Shown here in pieces: positions 1-9,714 of a stretch of 64,000 nucleotides of DNA. The notes beneath the pieces were generated by a model that saw only the letters and a program-made list of their open reading frames with translations, was not told the origin of the DNA and searched no databases. Origin of the DNA: Streptomyces sp. CB00316 (GTDB taxonomy: Bacteria; Actinomycetota; Actinomycetes; Streptomycetales; Streptomycetaceae). Each line of letters begins with the position of its first letter. The stretch's first letter is position 1. Where the stretch lies: NCBI RefSeq assembly GCF_001905595.1, contig NZ_LIXI01000017.1, positions 1 to 64,000 of the forward strand. Direction: 5' to 3'. A program made the position numbers and the translations under genes.

Positions 1-93
1 GTTCGACCAGGCCTTGGGCGTGGTGTGGGGTGGTGGCTTTTACGTGCCGTATCTGTCGTAGAGAGTTTCGTAGCACGGCCCGTACGAGTGGTC

Positions 94-708
94 TCATGGT
101 CTTTTCTCTCTGTTGTGTTTGGTGGGGGTTGGTTTCTCGGGAGGCCGGGTGCTCCGGGTGTGTTCTGCGCGGGGTGGTGGAGGGTGCGCCGGGTTGCGGG
201 ATGGGTTTTGTGTTTCTGTTGTCGGGGTTTCGGCGTGGTCTGTGGGTGTGGTGGGGTCGGGAGTCAGTCCGAGGTGCTCTGCCAGTAGGCGGATCAGGGC
301 GGTGGCTGTTTCCCGGGCGGTGGAGGCGTTGTGCGCGGTGGGTGAGGCCGCTGTGCGGAGGTCCGTCGGGCCCGTGGGGGGTGCTGCTTGGGCCGGTGCC
401 GGGGTGGTGTGGCCGCTGTTCCTCGTGGGCTGCCTCCTCGCGGGGGCGGGCCCCCGCCCGGCCGTCTGCCCGGCGTGGTCCGCACGCTCCGTCTGCCCGG
501 CGTGGTCCGTCCGGTCCGTCCGGTCCGTCCGGTCTGTCCGGTCTGTTTGTCTGGGGTGGTCTGTCTGGTCTGTTCGCTGCTTCCGGTGTGTCTGTTTGGG
601 GTGGTGTGTTCGGTGCGGTCGGGCTTGTGGTGGGCGGGGCCGTGGTGGGCGGGGCCGGACGTGAAGGCGTATCACTCTGGGGCCTGTCGGGCGTTCCTGT
701 TCGTCCAT
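94..708 (-). CDS. Low-complexity Pro/Thr/Arg-rich protein, possibly translationally coupled to the P450
   Basis: A 204-codon frame starts with an ATG that shares one base with the TGA of the upstream P450 gene (TGATG), a typical coupled arrangement. The predicted protein is rich in Pro, Thr, Arg, Asp and His and holds a TDR repeat (about residues 60-75) from a tandem 9-bp DNA repeat near 507-545. The only stretch resembling a folded protein is a helix-like segment, TARETATALIRLLAEHLG, around residue 145. I recognise no family. The coding strand here is strongly C/A-rich, which keeps long frames open by chance, so this may be non-coding DNA at the end of the operon. The start position is the best argument for a gene. 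Confidence 0.4.
   Translation of the reverse strand: MDEQERPTGPRVIRLHVRPRPPRPRPPQARPHRTHHPKQTHRKQRTDQTDHPRQTDRTDRTDRTDRTDHAGQTERADHAGQTAGRGPAPARRQPTRNSGHTTPAPAQAAPPTGPTDLRTAASPTAHNASTARETATALIRLLAEHLGLTPDPTTPTDHAETPTTETQNPSRNPAHPPPPRAEHTRSTRPPEKPTPTKHNREKRP
507..545. repeat. 9-bp tandem repeat (gtccgtccg)
   Basis: Three near-perfect copies of gtccgtccg followed by degenerate copies (gtctgtccg). The surrounding 460-660 also holds two copies of a ~20-bp unit containing tgcccggcgtggtccg and two copies of gtggtgggcggggcc. The upper strand of 100-660 is markedly G/T-rich. Confidence 0.75.
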
Positions 709-2057
709 CAGCTTGCCGCGCTCACCGTCATCGGGAGCCCTCCGCGCATTCGTAGCGACAGCATCGGCTCGGGGACCGCCCGGTGCCCGGGGGCGGTACG
801 CAGGTCGAGGTCCCGGGTGAGTAGCGCGGTCACGAACACCGCTTCCATCATGCCCAGGCTGCTGCCGACGCAGAACCGCGGTCCCGCGCCGAAGGGAAGG
901 TAGGCGTACCGGGGGCGGCTGGCCACCGCCTGCGGGCTGAACCGTTCGGGATCGAATTGTTCGGGATCCTCCCACAGACGCGGGTTGCGGTGCATGATGT
1001 ACGGGCAGATCAGGACGTCCGCGTTGGCCGATACCGTGTACCCGCCGACCTCGTCTTGCTGCTGGGCTGTCCGCGGCAGGATCCATACCGGCGGATAGAG
1101 CCGCATGGCTTCCTGGACGACCATGGTCGTCCAGGTCAGCCGGTGCAGGTCCTCGATGTTAGGGAGACGGCCGCCCAGGACGTCTCTGGCCTCCTCGCGG
1201 ACAGCGGCACGGACCTGGGGATGACGTTCCAGCAGGTGCAGTGTCCAGCCCAGGGTGCTGGCTGTCGTCTCGTGTCCCGCGAGGAGCAGGGTGACCAGCT
1301 CCTCCCGGAGCTGTCTGCGGACCTGTCGGGGCCGCGTGTTTTGCAGCCGGGCCGCCTCGATGATCCGGGACAGTGCGTCGTCACCCCGCTCGCCGTCGGC
1401 CATCCGCGCGCTGCGGTCGGCCACCAGGAGGTCCGCCACCCGGTACAGCTCCCGGCGTGCCCGGCGGAAGCGGGCCTGTGCGGGCAGCGGGAGCCACCCG
1501 GGCACCGTGCCCTGGGAGACCATCTCCAGCATCGCCTGGTCCTGCACTTCCTCGAAGGCCGGGGCGAGGGTGTTGTGGGAGGTGAGGTCGGAGTCGAGCA
1601 GGGTACGGCCCAGTACACCGAGGGTGAGGCCGGTGATCTCCTGGAGGACGTCGACCGGGCCGTGTCCGGCGTGGGCGCGCAGAAGGGCGACCAGTCTGGC
1701 CGCTTCCTGTCCGACCGCGTGTGCTTGCCGGTTGACCCGCCCCGGCTTGAACGCGGGCTGCACCGTCTGGCGCTGGGCCCGCCACACCTCACCGTCGCTG
1801 GTCAGCAGGCCGTCGCCCAGGACCCGGCGGGACTGCACGAGCCCGATGCCTTTGTGGTAGTTGGCGCTGTTGTCGGCGAGGACGTGTTTGGCGTAGTCGG
1901 GACGGTTGAAGATGTAGAGCTTCCTGGGCCCCAGGGACACGCGTACGGCGTCGCCCAGGGCGGCCGCGTCCTTCATCATCCCCAGGCGGTCCACCGCGAA
2001 CTTCTTCAGCAGCCCCGGCAGGGCACCGGCCGGCGGACCTGGCGGGTCGGTCCTCAT
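708..2057 (-). CDS. Cytochrome P450 (enediyne cassette, SgcE7-like)
   Basis: A 449-aa P450. The I-helix oxygen-activation motif AGHETTAS, the ExxR motif (EAMRLYPP) and the haem-ligand motif FGAGPRFCVG are all present and in order, so it should be a working haem monooxygenase. The class with PFGAGPRFC differs from the usual bacterial FGHGxHxC type found at 55920-57152. It is the penultimate gene of the PKSE operon and its ATG overlaps the stop of the flavin reductase gene (ATGA, 2054-2057). A P450 of this size beside a flavin reductase and PKSE matches E7 of nine-membered enediyne clusters as I remember them. It probably oxidises the enediyne core. The exact step is not visible from sequence. 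Confidence 0.9.
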   Translation of the reverse strand: MRTDPPGPPAGALPGLLKKFAVDRLGMMKDAAALGDAVRVSLGPRKLYIFNRPDYAKHVLADNSANYHKGIGLVQSRRVLGDGLLTSDGEVWRAQRQTVQPAFKPGRVNRQAHAVGQEAARLVALLRAHAGHGPVDVLQEITGLTLGVLGRTLLDSDLTSHNTLAPAFEEVQDQAMLEMVSQGTVPGWLPLPAQARFRRARRELYRVADLLVADRSARMADGERGDDALSRIIEAARLQNTRPRQVRRQLREELVTLLLAGHETTASTLGWTLHLLERHPQVRAAVREEARDVLGGRLPNIEDLHRLTWTTMVVQEAMRLYPPVWILPRTAQQQDEVGGYTVSANADVLICPYIMHRNPRLWEDPEQFDPERFSPQAVASRPRYAYLPFGAGPRFCVGSSLGMMEAVFVTALLTRDLDLRTAPGHRAVPEPMLSLRMRGGLPMTVSAAS

Positions 2058-2602
2058 GTCACCTGCCCTTCGCCGTGTTCAGGGGCGAACCGCCGGAAGC
2101 GGCCGCCGGTGAACAGCAGGGCCTCACGCAACGGCCAGCGCACCGCGGAGAGCACCTCGCCGAGAAAGATCGTGTGGTCACCGCCTTCGTACAACTTCTT
2201 CTTCGCGCACTCCAGATGCGCCACCGCACCGGCGATCAGCGGTGCGCCGGACTTGGGCCCGGGCTGCCAGCCGACGGTGTCGAACTGGCCGGCCCCCACG
2301 GGACGCGAAGGGTCGGCGAAGTGGCGTGCCACGGCCTCCTGGCCGGCATCGAGCACCGACACCGAGAACGTCTGCGAACGCTCCAGGCTGCCGTGCATCA
2401 ACGCGTCCTTGCCGACGCAGACCAGTACCAGGGGCGGGGAGAGGGAGACGGAGGTGAACGAGTTGGCCGTCATGCCCCGCGGGCAGTCCCCGCCGACGGC
2501 CAGCACGGTGACCCCGGTGGGGAAGGTGCCGAAGGCGCCCCGCAGTTGTTTTCGGTCCTCCAGATCGACGCGTTCCATGGACGGAACAGTGGTCGGGCTC
2601 AT
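2054..2602 (-). CDS. Flavin reductase (SgcE6-like)
   Basis: A 182-aa protein of the NAD(P)H:flavin reductase family (FMN-binding split barrel). It begins with the family pattern FRGAFGTFPTGVTVLA-like sequence, then GMTANSFTSVSLSPPLVLVCV, the typical flavin-binding segment, and a late TGGRFRRF. Such enzymes supply FADH2 or FMNH2 to two-component monooxygenases. In this window it could serve the HpaB-type hydroxylase (62463-63992) and the two acyl-CoA-dehydrogenase-fold monooxygenases. Its ATG lies 118 nt after the PKSE stop. That gap contains GC-rich inverted repeats (for example 2619-2626 with 2630-2637), so expression may be partly attenuated. Its stop overlaps the P450 start. Confidence 0.92.
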   Translation of the reverse strand: MSPTTVPSMERVDLEDRKQLRGAFGTFPTGVTVLAVGGDCPRGMTANSFTSVSLSPPLVLVCVGKDALMHGSLERSQTFSVSVLDAGQEAVARHFADPSRPVGAGQFDTVGWQPGPKSGAPLIAGAVAHLECAKKKLYEGGDHTIFLGEVLSAVRWPLREALLFTGGRFRRFAPEHGEGQVT

Positions 2603-2720
2603 GTCTGCCTCCCTGTCAGCGGCCGGGATCCGGCCGCGCAGGACGCCGGCGCTCGTGCCGGCGTATCGGGGATCAGTACGGGTACGGGGGCGGTGACCGG
2701 GAGCCGGCCCGTGCGGCCGG

Positions 2721-5700
2721 TCACGGACAGGTCCCCGCGGCGGTGGCGGCGCTTTCCGCGCCGATGGCGCTTTCCGCGCTGATGGTGCCGATGGTGCTTT
2801 CCGTGCTGATGGTGCTTTCCGTGCCGTCGGTGAGGAAAGCGAACACCGCCGGCTCCAGGGTGTCGCGCAGCGCCGTGACGAAGGTGGCGATCCGCAGCCT
2901 CCCCGCGGTCAGGACCACCCAGTTGTCCTTGCCCGGCGGAGCCAGGGCCAGGGGTGCCCCGGCCATCAGCCCGGCCTTCCTGAGACATTCCACGGCGCCC
3001 CACACACGCGTCGCCGCGGTGTCGGGGGCCTCGCCCGTCTCCTTGGCCACCAGAGCGGCCAGCTCGGCATGCTCACCGAGCAGCCCCGCCCATTCGGTGG
3101 TGCCGCGCACGCAGACCGCCTCGATGTCGCAGGCCACGGTCTGCGCGGCGGCGACCCCGAGGGTCACCCCCAGGCCGTGGGCGGCCGAGATTTGGCGGCC
3201 GTCGGCGAGTTCGGGGCGCCCGTCGGGCCGGTAGCGCACCTCGACGCTCTCTCCCAGTGCTCGCTGAACGGCCCGTGCGGTGGCCGCACGCCGCTCGTTC
3301 CTGGACCCCCCGGCACCGGGCAGGTCCGGTTCGACGGCGACGTCGAGATGGACACCGAGGACCTCCTCCACAGTCCGCTCCAGGTAGGAGCCGAGCAGCG
3401 GGGCGACCCACGGACCGGACCCGTCCCTCTTGCGGACGGCGCGCAGGGTGAGCCCCTCCCACCGTTCGACGACAGTGCCGTCGGGAGTGCGTACCGCGAT
3501 GTCGTACACGTAGGTGTCGCCGTCCCGGTGACGCTCGGTGGCGCAGTAGCGCACCTGTCGCGGCAGATGGCCGCCGGCGGCCATCGGGTACAGCCGCTCG
3601 ATGCCGGACGGCAGCAGGGTCGCGTCGGGGACACACACCTGGTTGCCGTGCATCAGCGCGTCCCGCATCCCCGGGTCGGCCAGCAGCAGCGTGCCCGGCA
3701 GGAACCCGGCGAACCAGCCGGAGGGCTCGGCGACCGCCACATCGGCGTCGACGTGCCGGGCGGCCGCCCGGTGGAAGCGGCGCAGCCGCTGAAAGCGATC
3801 GCCCTGGAAGAGGACACCGCCGTACAGGTCGGCCGCCGGGTCCAGCGGAGCGGCGGGGACGTCATCGCCGGCCTGGGCCGGGGGCCCCTGCGGGATGGCG
3901 GCCCCCGAGTACACCAGCCGGGCCCGGAAGTGTTCGGCGACGAAGCCGGTGTCCTGCGCGTGAATGACCACGTCCACCGTGTCGGTGTCGGTGACGGTGG
4001 CCGCGATCCGGATACGGGTGCTCCCCGCGGGCGGCACCACGATGGGCCGCAGGAACTGCGCCCCCTCGATGACCGGCACGTCACCGCGCCCGGTGACCGC
4101 GGACGCCACCTGGACCATGGCCTCCATACCGATCACCGCGGGCAACAGCATGTGGTCGTCCAGGAGGTGGTCGGCAAGGTAGAGATCGGTACCGCCGTTC
4201 AGTTCGGTCTCGGTGACCAGTTCGACGCCGTGGTAGCGCACCAGCGGGGACCCGGTGAACCGCAGCAACGGCATCGGCGGGAGGTCGCGGCCTACCGTTG
4301 CGATCCCTTCGGTACGTCCGCTGATCACCGTCACCACGGGGGCGTCCGGGTCCGAGATCAGCCGCAGGAGGATCTCGACGCCCTGGTCGGGCGAGACGGG
4401 GACGATCCCCTCGCGCGACAGGGACTCCACGACGGAGAGTTTCTCGCCCATGCCGACACCGGACCACACGGACCATTCCATGCACAGGGCACGGCAGCCC
4501 GGATTGTCGCGGGCGACCTTCTCGGTGAGGTCGGCCAGCCACTCGTTGGCGGTGGCGTAGTGCGCCTCCCCGCGTAGCCCGGACCGGCCGATGATGCTGC
4601 CGAAGGACACCAGGAGTTTCAGGTTCTCCTCGCCGACGGCGTCCAGGACGGTGCGCAGCCCGTCGACCTTGGGGGCGAACGTGGCGTGGAAGGCGTCCAT
4701 ACCGAGGCTGGTGAGGGAGGCGGGCTCGTTACGGCCCGCCCCGTGGAGCACGGCGGTCACGGGGCCGAGCGCGGCGGTGAGCACGGCGACGGCCGCGGCG
4801 ACGCTCACCGGGTCGGTGACGTCGGCAGCGGCGTACCGCACCACCGCCCCGCTGTCCTCCATACGCCGCAGGTTCGTGGCGAGATCCTCGTCCAGGGCGG
4901 GGTCCGACCGGCCGATGACAGCCAGCTTGACGCCGGTCTGCCGGGCCACGGCCAGGGCGCACTCGGCGGTGATGCCCTTGCCCCCGCCCGTGACGAGCAG
5001 GACGTCAAAGTCCTCCAGGACCTGGTCGCTACGCCCGGCGCGGACCGGCAGGGCACGGAGCACCGGGACGCGGCGGGTGCCGTCCTGGGCGAGATGGACC
5101 TCGCTGAAGCGGGTGGTCGCCGCGACCTCCGCGGCCACCCGCTCCGCGGCACCGTCGGTCACCGGGGTGTGGACGACGGTGGTCCGCAGGTGCGGTGCCT
5201 CCAGATGGAGGGTCTTGGCCAGCCCGGCCGCGCCCCGGCCGTGCTGCACCAGGACGAAGCGGCGCTCCCGGTCGCCCGCGAGGGCGGCCTTGGCGCCGTT
5301 CAACGCGTGCTCGACCTGCTCCCGGGTGCAGGCGGGCGGCAGGCAGACCAGGACCCCGGAGCCCACCGCGGCGCTCTCCAGGGCGCTGCGCACGTCCTGG
5401 GCGAAGGGGTGGTCCTGGGCGGTGAACAGCTCCCAGGAGCCGTTGCCCCCGCCCGGCACGGGGGCGGGCAGCGGGACCTCGTCGAAGTCGACGGCGAAGG
5501 GGCGGGCCCACGCGGCGGCGCCGGCCACGACGGGTGCCGCGCCCCCACCGCCCTCTCCCGTCTCGGCGAGGGTGGTGAGCGCCTGGGCCAGTTCGGTCAT
5601 CGTCGCGGTGGCGAAGTTGGTCGGTACGTGGGCGGCGGTGAGGCCGAGCCGGGCGGCCGCCTGGTTGACGATCTGGCCGACCGTGATCGAGCTCATGTGC

Positions 5701-8594
5701 AGGTCGTCCAGGAGACTGCTGTTCTCGTCGACCAGTTCGGGCGGCAGTTCCGCCCGTTCGGCGACCAGGGCGCGCAGCACGCCGAGCGCCGACTGTCCCG
5801 CCGAGCCGCCGGCCTGTCCGGTGCCGCCGTCGCCGGCGTCCTCGGTCCGGGGGCCGCGCGTGGCGGGCAGGGCGACGTCGGGTGCCTGCTCGCAGGGGTT
5901 GGCCAGGAAGCTGAACTCGGCGCCGACCTCCAGCGGCCGGGTCAGCCGGTCGTTGAAGAGCCGCTCGTGGACGAGCGGGGCGCCCAGCACGTAGGCGGTG
6001 CCGGCGACCTGGAGCAGTCCACGCAGGGACTCGTCGTCGGTGTCGAGGGCGACGGCCGGCACGTCGGCGGTGGCTGCCGCCATGCCGCTGAGCACCCGGC
6101 CCGGACCGACCTCGACGAACAGGTCGACATGGGGGGCGGCCGACCGTAGCGCCTGGGTGAACAGGACCGGGTCGGTGATCTGCCGCCGCAGCAGCTCGGA
6201 CAGGTCGGTGCCGCTCTCCAGTTCGCCGCCGGTGACGGTGGAAAAGACCCGGCGGTTCACCTCGCCCGTGCCCACGGTGGCGAGCCAGTCACCGAAGGCG
6301 TCGGCTGCCGGAGCGACCAGGGGCGAGTGGAAGGCGTGCGAGACAGCGAGCCCGGTGCAGGTGACACCGGCCTGTGCGGCCCGTTCGGTGACAGCGGCGA
6401 TGGCGTCGACCCTTCCGGCGACGACGGTCTGGTGGGGGCCGTTGTAACCGGAGATGACGACGGGCAGCCCTTCGATGAGCTCCCCGGCCTGCTCGGGGGT
6501 GGCGGCCAGCGAGGCCATGGTGCCCGAGGCGCTGTGCTCGGCCATGGCCGCTCCGCGGACCCGGGCCGCCTCCAGCACAGTGGCGGAGTCCAGAGCACCC
6601 GCCCAGTGCAGGGCGGAGAGTTCGCCGAGGCTGTGGCCGACGGCGATGTCGGCCTCGATGCCCAGCGCGTCCAGGACGCGCAGTCCGGCGGTGGAGCCGG
6701 TGACGATGCGGGGCTGAGCCACGTCGGTGGCGACCATGTCGCCGCCGGCCGGCAGCCCGGCCCGCCCGTACACGTCGGCGGCCTCGGTGAAGCGGCGGGC
6801 GAGCGCGCCACCGCCGGCCGAGGTCCCCGAGCCCTGGCCCGGGAAGAGGAACCCGATGCGGGCCCCCTCGCTCGCCCGGCCCAGGACGGCACGGCCGTCC
6901 GGGGAGAGCGTGATGCCCCCGTCCCCGGTCGACGCCTCGGCCAGCCGGCGCAGCCGCAGTTCGGCGTCCTGCGGCGAGGTGACCACGGCGGCCGCCCGGT
7001 GGGGCAGTTCGCGCAGTTCACGCTGGAGGGTGGCGGCCAGGTCGGCGAGCTGGGCGTAGGAGAGCGTGCCGGCGAAGTCGGCGACCTGGGTGAGGCGTTC
7101 CTTGAGCGCCTGCGGTGATTCGGCGTCCAGGAGCAGCAGTTCGGCGTCCTGGAGCGAGTTGGCCAGGGTGATGGCACGGCGGCTGGTGACCTGGCGCTTG
7201 GCGGGAGCCGCCCTGTCGAGTACGACATGGGTGTTGATCCCGCCGAATCCCATGGCGGTGATCCCGGCGCGCAGCGGTGCGTTCCCGGGCCAGGCCTCCG
7301 CCTTGCGCAGTACCCGCAGGCCGGCCGACTCGCCGGTGAGCAGCTCGTGCGGGTCGACGCAGCCGATGGCCGGTGGCAGCATCGCGGCATCCAGCGCCAT
7401 CGTGGCCTTGATCAGCCCGGCGATCCCAGCGGCGGCCTTGGTGTGTCCGATCATGCCCTTGATGGAGCTGATGACGGCGCGGGGGGCGTCGGGACCGGCC
7501 TGGGCGCGGGCGCCCATGATCGCCCTGAGCTCGGTCGCGTCGCCGACGGCGGTGCCGGTGCCATGGCCCTCGAAGAGGGGGACGGTGTCGATGCCGAAGC
7601 CGGCCCGTTCGTAGGCGCGGGCCAGGGCGAGCTGATAGCCCCCGACCTCGGGGCGCGTGATGCCGCCCTGCCCGTCGGAGGACACGCCCCAGCCCGCGAC
7701 CGATGCGTAGATACGGTGCCCGGCCGCCAGGGCGTCCTCCTCGCGCATCAGGACGACCATGCCGCAGCCCTCGCCGGGCCAGAAGCCGTTGGAGCCCCGG
7801 TCGTAGAGCCGCATCTCGTCCCTGGCGAGCGCTCCGGTCTTGGCGAAGCCGATGATCTCGAACGGGTCGATGGACAGGTCCACGCCCCCGGCGACAGCGA
7901 CGTCGAGGTCGCCGTACAGCAGCGAGGTGGCCGCGGTGGTGACCGACAGGAGCGAGGACGAGCACGCCCCGTCGACGGTGTATCCACCGCCGTTGAGATC
8001 GAAGTGGTTGCAGATCCGGCCGGCGATGGTGTTGGACAGACCTCCCGCCAGGGTGTCCTCGTCGACGGCGGGGAACGGCTTCTTGTAGGAGTCCTCCACC
8101 CCTTCGAGGAACTCACCCAGGCGCTCATCGCCCCAGCTCTGCCCCTTGAGGGCGTCGGCGAGCACCCGGCGTACGTACGGCCAGCGCAGCCGCATCATGT
8201 TGGCGCGGGCGAACTCACCGGTGAGGGTGTTGCCGACGACGACGCCGGTGCGCTCCTTGGGCAGCCCTTCCCCGGCCGGGAAACCCGCATCGGCCAGCGC
8301 CCGGGTGGCGGTGTCCAGGGCGAGCCAGTGCGTGAGGTCGGTGGAACGGTAGGTGCTGCCCGCGACGCGGTGGGCGATACGGTCGAACTCCCACCCCTCC
8401 AGGACGGCGGCGTTACGGGTGTAGAACTTGTCGGGGACCGTGGGGTCGGGGTCGTAGTAGTCGTCCAGACGCATCCGCACGTCGGGCAGCCGACGAAAGG
8501 CACGCCGCCCGGCGATCGCGTTCTCCCACAGTTCGCGCGGGGTGGCGGCGTCGGGGTAACTGCACGACATGCCGACGATCGCGATTCTGCTCAT
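2721..8594 (-). CDS. pksE: Iterative enediyne polyketide synthase (PKSE)
   Basis: A 1957-aa protein that builds the linear polyene precursor of the enediyne core. Domains in order: ketosynthase with active Cys near residue 211 (VDGACSSS) and the His motifs EGHGTGTA and IKGMIGHTKAAAG; acyltransferase (GHSLGELSALHWAG, about 650); acyl carrier domain with attachment serine in DDLHMSS (about 966); ketoreductase (VTGGGKGITAECAL, then SFGSIIGRSG with Tyr in HYATANEW, about 1345); dehydratase (ADHLLDDHMLLPAV, about 1476); C-terminal phosphopantetheinyl transferase-like domain (ACDIEAV, about 1820). Length and order match the PKSE family. I chose the ATG at 8594, which overlaps the stop of the upstream gene (ATGA). 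The open frame runs 250 codons further upstream but only as a shadow of that gene. Confidence 0.97.
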   Translation of the reverse strand: MSRIAIVGMSCSYPDAATPRELWENAIAGRRAFRRLPDVRMRLDDYYDPDPTVPDKFYTRNAAVLEGWEFDRIAHRVAGSTYRSTDLTHWLALDTATRALADAGFPAGEGLPKERTGVVVGNTLTGEFARANMMRLRWPYVRRVLADALKGQSWGDERLGEFLEGVEDSYKKPFPAVDEDTLAGGLSNTIAGRICNHFDLNGGGYTVDGACSSSLLSVTTAATSLLYGDLDVAVAGGVDLSIDPFEIIGFAKTGALARDEMRLYDRGSNGFWPGEGCGMVVLMREEDALAAGHRIYASVAGWGVSSDGQGGITRPEVGGYQLALARAYERAGFGIDTVPLFEGHGTGTAVGDATELRAIMGARAQAGPDAPRAVISSIKGMIGHTKAAAGIAGLIKATMALDAAMLPPAIGCVDPHELLTGESAGLRVLRKAEAWPGNAPLRAGITAMGFGGINTHVVLDRAAPAKRQVTSRRAITLANSLQDAELLLLDAESPQALKERLTQVADFAGTLSYAQLADLAATLQRELRELPHRAAAVVTSPQDAELRLRRLAEASTGDGGITLSPDGRAVLGRASEGARIGFLFPGQGSGTSAGGGALARRFTEAADVYGRAGLPAGGDMVATDVAQPRIVTGSTAGLRVLDALGIEADIAVGHSLGELSALHWAGALDSATVLEAARVRGAAMAEHSASGTMASLAATPEQAGELIEGLPVVISGYNGPHQTVVAGRVDAIAAVTERAAQAGVTCTGLAVSHAFHSPLVAPAADAFGDWLATVGTGEVNRRVFSTVTGGELESGTDLSELLRRQITDPVLFTQALRSAAPHVDLFVEVGPGRVLSGMAAATADVPAVALDTDDESLRGLLQVAGTAYVLGAPLVHERLFNDRLTRPLEVGAEFSFLANPCEQAPDVALPATRGPRTEDAGDGGTGQAGGSAGQSALGVLRALVAERAELPPELVDENSSLLDDLHMSSITVGQIVNQAAARLGLTAAHVPTNFATATMTELAQALTTLAETGEGGGGAAPVVAGAAAWARPFAVDFDEVPLPAPVPGGGNGSWELFTAQDHPFAQDVRSALESAAVGSGVLVCLPPACTREQVEHALNGAKAALAGDRERRFVLVQHGRGAAGLAKTLHLEAPHLRTTVVHTPVTDGAAERVAAEVAATTRFSEVHLAQDGTRRVPVLRALPVRAGRSDQVLEDFDVLLVTGGGKGITAECALAVARQTGVKLAVIGRSDPALDEDLATNLRRMEDSGAVVRYAAADVTDPVSVAAAVAVLTAALGPVTAVLHGAGRNEPASLTSLGMDAFHATFAPKVDGLRTVLDAVGEENLKLLVSFGSIIGRSGLRGEAHYATANEWLADLTEKVARDNPGCRALCMEWSVWSGVGMGEKLSVVESLSREGIVPVSPDQGVEILLRLISDPDAPVVTVISGRTEGIATVGRDLPPMPLLRFTGSPLVRYHGVELVTETELNGGTDLYLADHLLDDHMLLPAVIGMEAMVQVASAVTGRGDVPVIEGAQFLRPIVVPPAGSTRIRIAATVTDTDTVDVVIHAQDTGFVAEHFRARLVYSGAAIPQGPPAQAGDDVPAAPLDPAADLYGGVLFQGDRFQRLRRFHRAAARHVDADVAVAEPSGWFAGFLPGTLLLADPGMRDALMHGNQVCVPDATLLPSGIERLYPMAAGGHLPRQVRYCATERHRDGDTYVYDIAVRTPDGTVVERWEGLTLRAVRKRDGSGPWVAPLLGSYLERTVEEVLGVHLDVAVEPDLPGAGGSRNERRAATARAVQRALGESVEVRYRPDGRPELADGRQISAAHGLGVTLGVAAAQTVACDIEAVCVRGTTEWAGLLGEHAELAALVAKETGEAPDTAATRVWGAVECLRKAGLMAGAPLALAPPGKDNWVVLTAGRLRIATFVTALRDTLEPAVFAFLTDGTESTISTESTIGTISAESAIGAESAATAAGTCP

Positions 8595-9712
8595 CCTGAC
8601 ACCGCCGCCTTCTTCTCCCGCGCCGCCACCCTGAGGGACGCGCACTTGCCGTGGAAGCAGCTGCCGTCCTGGCACGGCTCCCCGGTGCGAACCGCCGTGG
8701 CCGCACCTACGGGAGCGGCATCCGGGACCGCAGAGGACCCCGGAGCCGGTACCGCGGCGACCTGCACCCCGGCCCCTGCCGGGGCCTGCTGCGCCTGCCC
8801 CTCCACCGCCGCACGCTGCTTCGCCATGACGTGCAGGCCCCACAGGTAGCCGCCGCGGATCAGGCAGACCAGGGCGGTGGCGAAGAAGATGCCGTACGCG
8901 ATGCCCAGCCCGGTCAGCACCCCGTACATCGCGGCGACGCCGGCGCCGAAGGCGATCTGGGAGGAACGCTTGGAGGGCGAGGTGCCGGGGTCGGTGACCA
9001 TGTAGTTCGTGAAGAGGATGAAGGCCACCCCGGTCATCATGCCCAGCGCCGCGGGGATGGAGGTCCCCATCGCCAGGCCACGGATGACCGCCTGGAGGAC
9101 GAACCCGACCAGCCAGGCGCCGATCAGCCACATCCGGCCCGTCAGCTTCGCGTTCAGCAACGTGCCCAGGACCAGGATGATCGCCGGGAGGACCCAGTCG
9201 GCGGGACCGTACAGGTACTCGGTGAAATGGTAGGGCGGGGCGATGCTCGCCCACGGGAAGAGCAGCAGGATCACCGTGATCCCGAAGTTCGACGGGTTCA
9301 TGTAGTGCCGCATACGTCCCTTGAGCGGGGCCCGCAGCACCCACTTGGTGCCGACGGCCACGATGACGCCGAACACCAGGACCCAGACCCGGTCATTGAC
9401 GTACGTGAGCATGTTCACCGCGAGACCGGTGATGTGAGCGGGGAAGAGGAACTCCACCATCCCCTTGAGTCCCCCGCCCGCGAAGCGCGGTGCGCGCTTC
9501 TCACCCCTGGCGCTGACCGCCTCCAGGCCGATCTCCACCACGTAGGCGGTGAAGACCGCGATGAACGGCCACAGCCAGGGCTGCTCGAAGCCGAGGAAGG
9601 TGTACCCGGCGATGTTGAGGACCGAGATCGAGATCGCGAACCGGCGGAGCGCGGTGATGACCTTCACGTCATGCCGGGGGGCGGCAGCCGTGTTCGCCTT
9701 GGTTTCGGGCAC
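8591..9712 (-). CDS. unbU: Enediyne-cassette membrane protein UnbU (E5-like)
   Basis: A 373-aa integral membrane protein with about eight hydrophobic helices between residues 20 and 300 (for example VWVLVFGVIVAVGTKWVL and LPAIILVLGTLL). It resembles the NqrB/RnfD-like UnbU family that sits next to PKSE genes. The HYMNPSNFGIT segment and a VTDPGTSP segment are typical of that fold. The C-terminal ~90 residues are soluble, Ala-rich and end in a Cys/His cluster (CQDGSCFHGKC) that might bind a metal or cofactor. The GTG at 9712 has AAGGAG eight bases upstream. An in-frame GTG at 9718 overlaps the UnbV stop but sits too close to that site. The stop overlaps the PKSE start. The role in enediyne formation is unknown. 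Confidence 0.88.
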   Translation of the reverse strand: MPETKANTAAAPRHDVKVITALRRFAISISVLNIAGYTFLGFEQPWLWPFIAVFTAYVVEIGLEAVSARGEKRAPRFAGGGLKGMVEFLFPAHITGLAVNMLTYVNDRVWVLVFGVIVAVGTKWVLRAPLKGRMRHYMNPSNFGITVILLLFPWASIAPPYHFTEYLYGPADWVLPAIILVLGTLLNAKLTGRMWLIGAWLVGFVLQAVIRGLAMGTSIPAALGMMTGVAFILFTNYMVTDPGTSPSKRSSQIAFGAGVAAMYGVLTGLGIAYGIFFATALVCLIRGGYLWGLHVMAKQRAAVEGQAQQAPAGAGVQVAAVPAPGSSAVPDAAPVGAATAVRTGEPCQDGSCFHGKCASLRVAAREKKAAVSG

Positions 9713-9714
9713 GG

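Noticed and set aside
957..2696. Long plus-strand open frame opposite the P450 and flavin reductase
   Set aside because: A GC-bias shadow. The minus-strand frames carry full P450 and reductase motifs.
8595..9344. 250-codon N-terminal extension of the PKSE frame
   Set aside because: It is out of frame with, and shadowed by, the UnbU gene. The ketosynthase begins at the ATG overlapping the UnbU stop.
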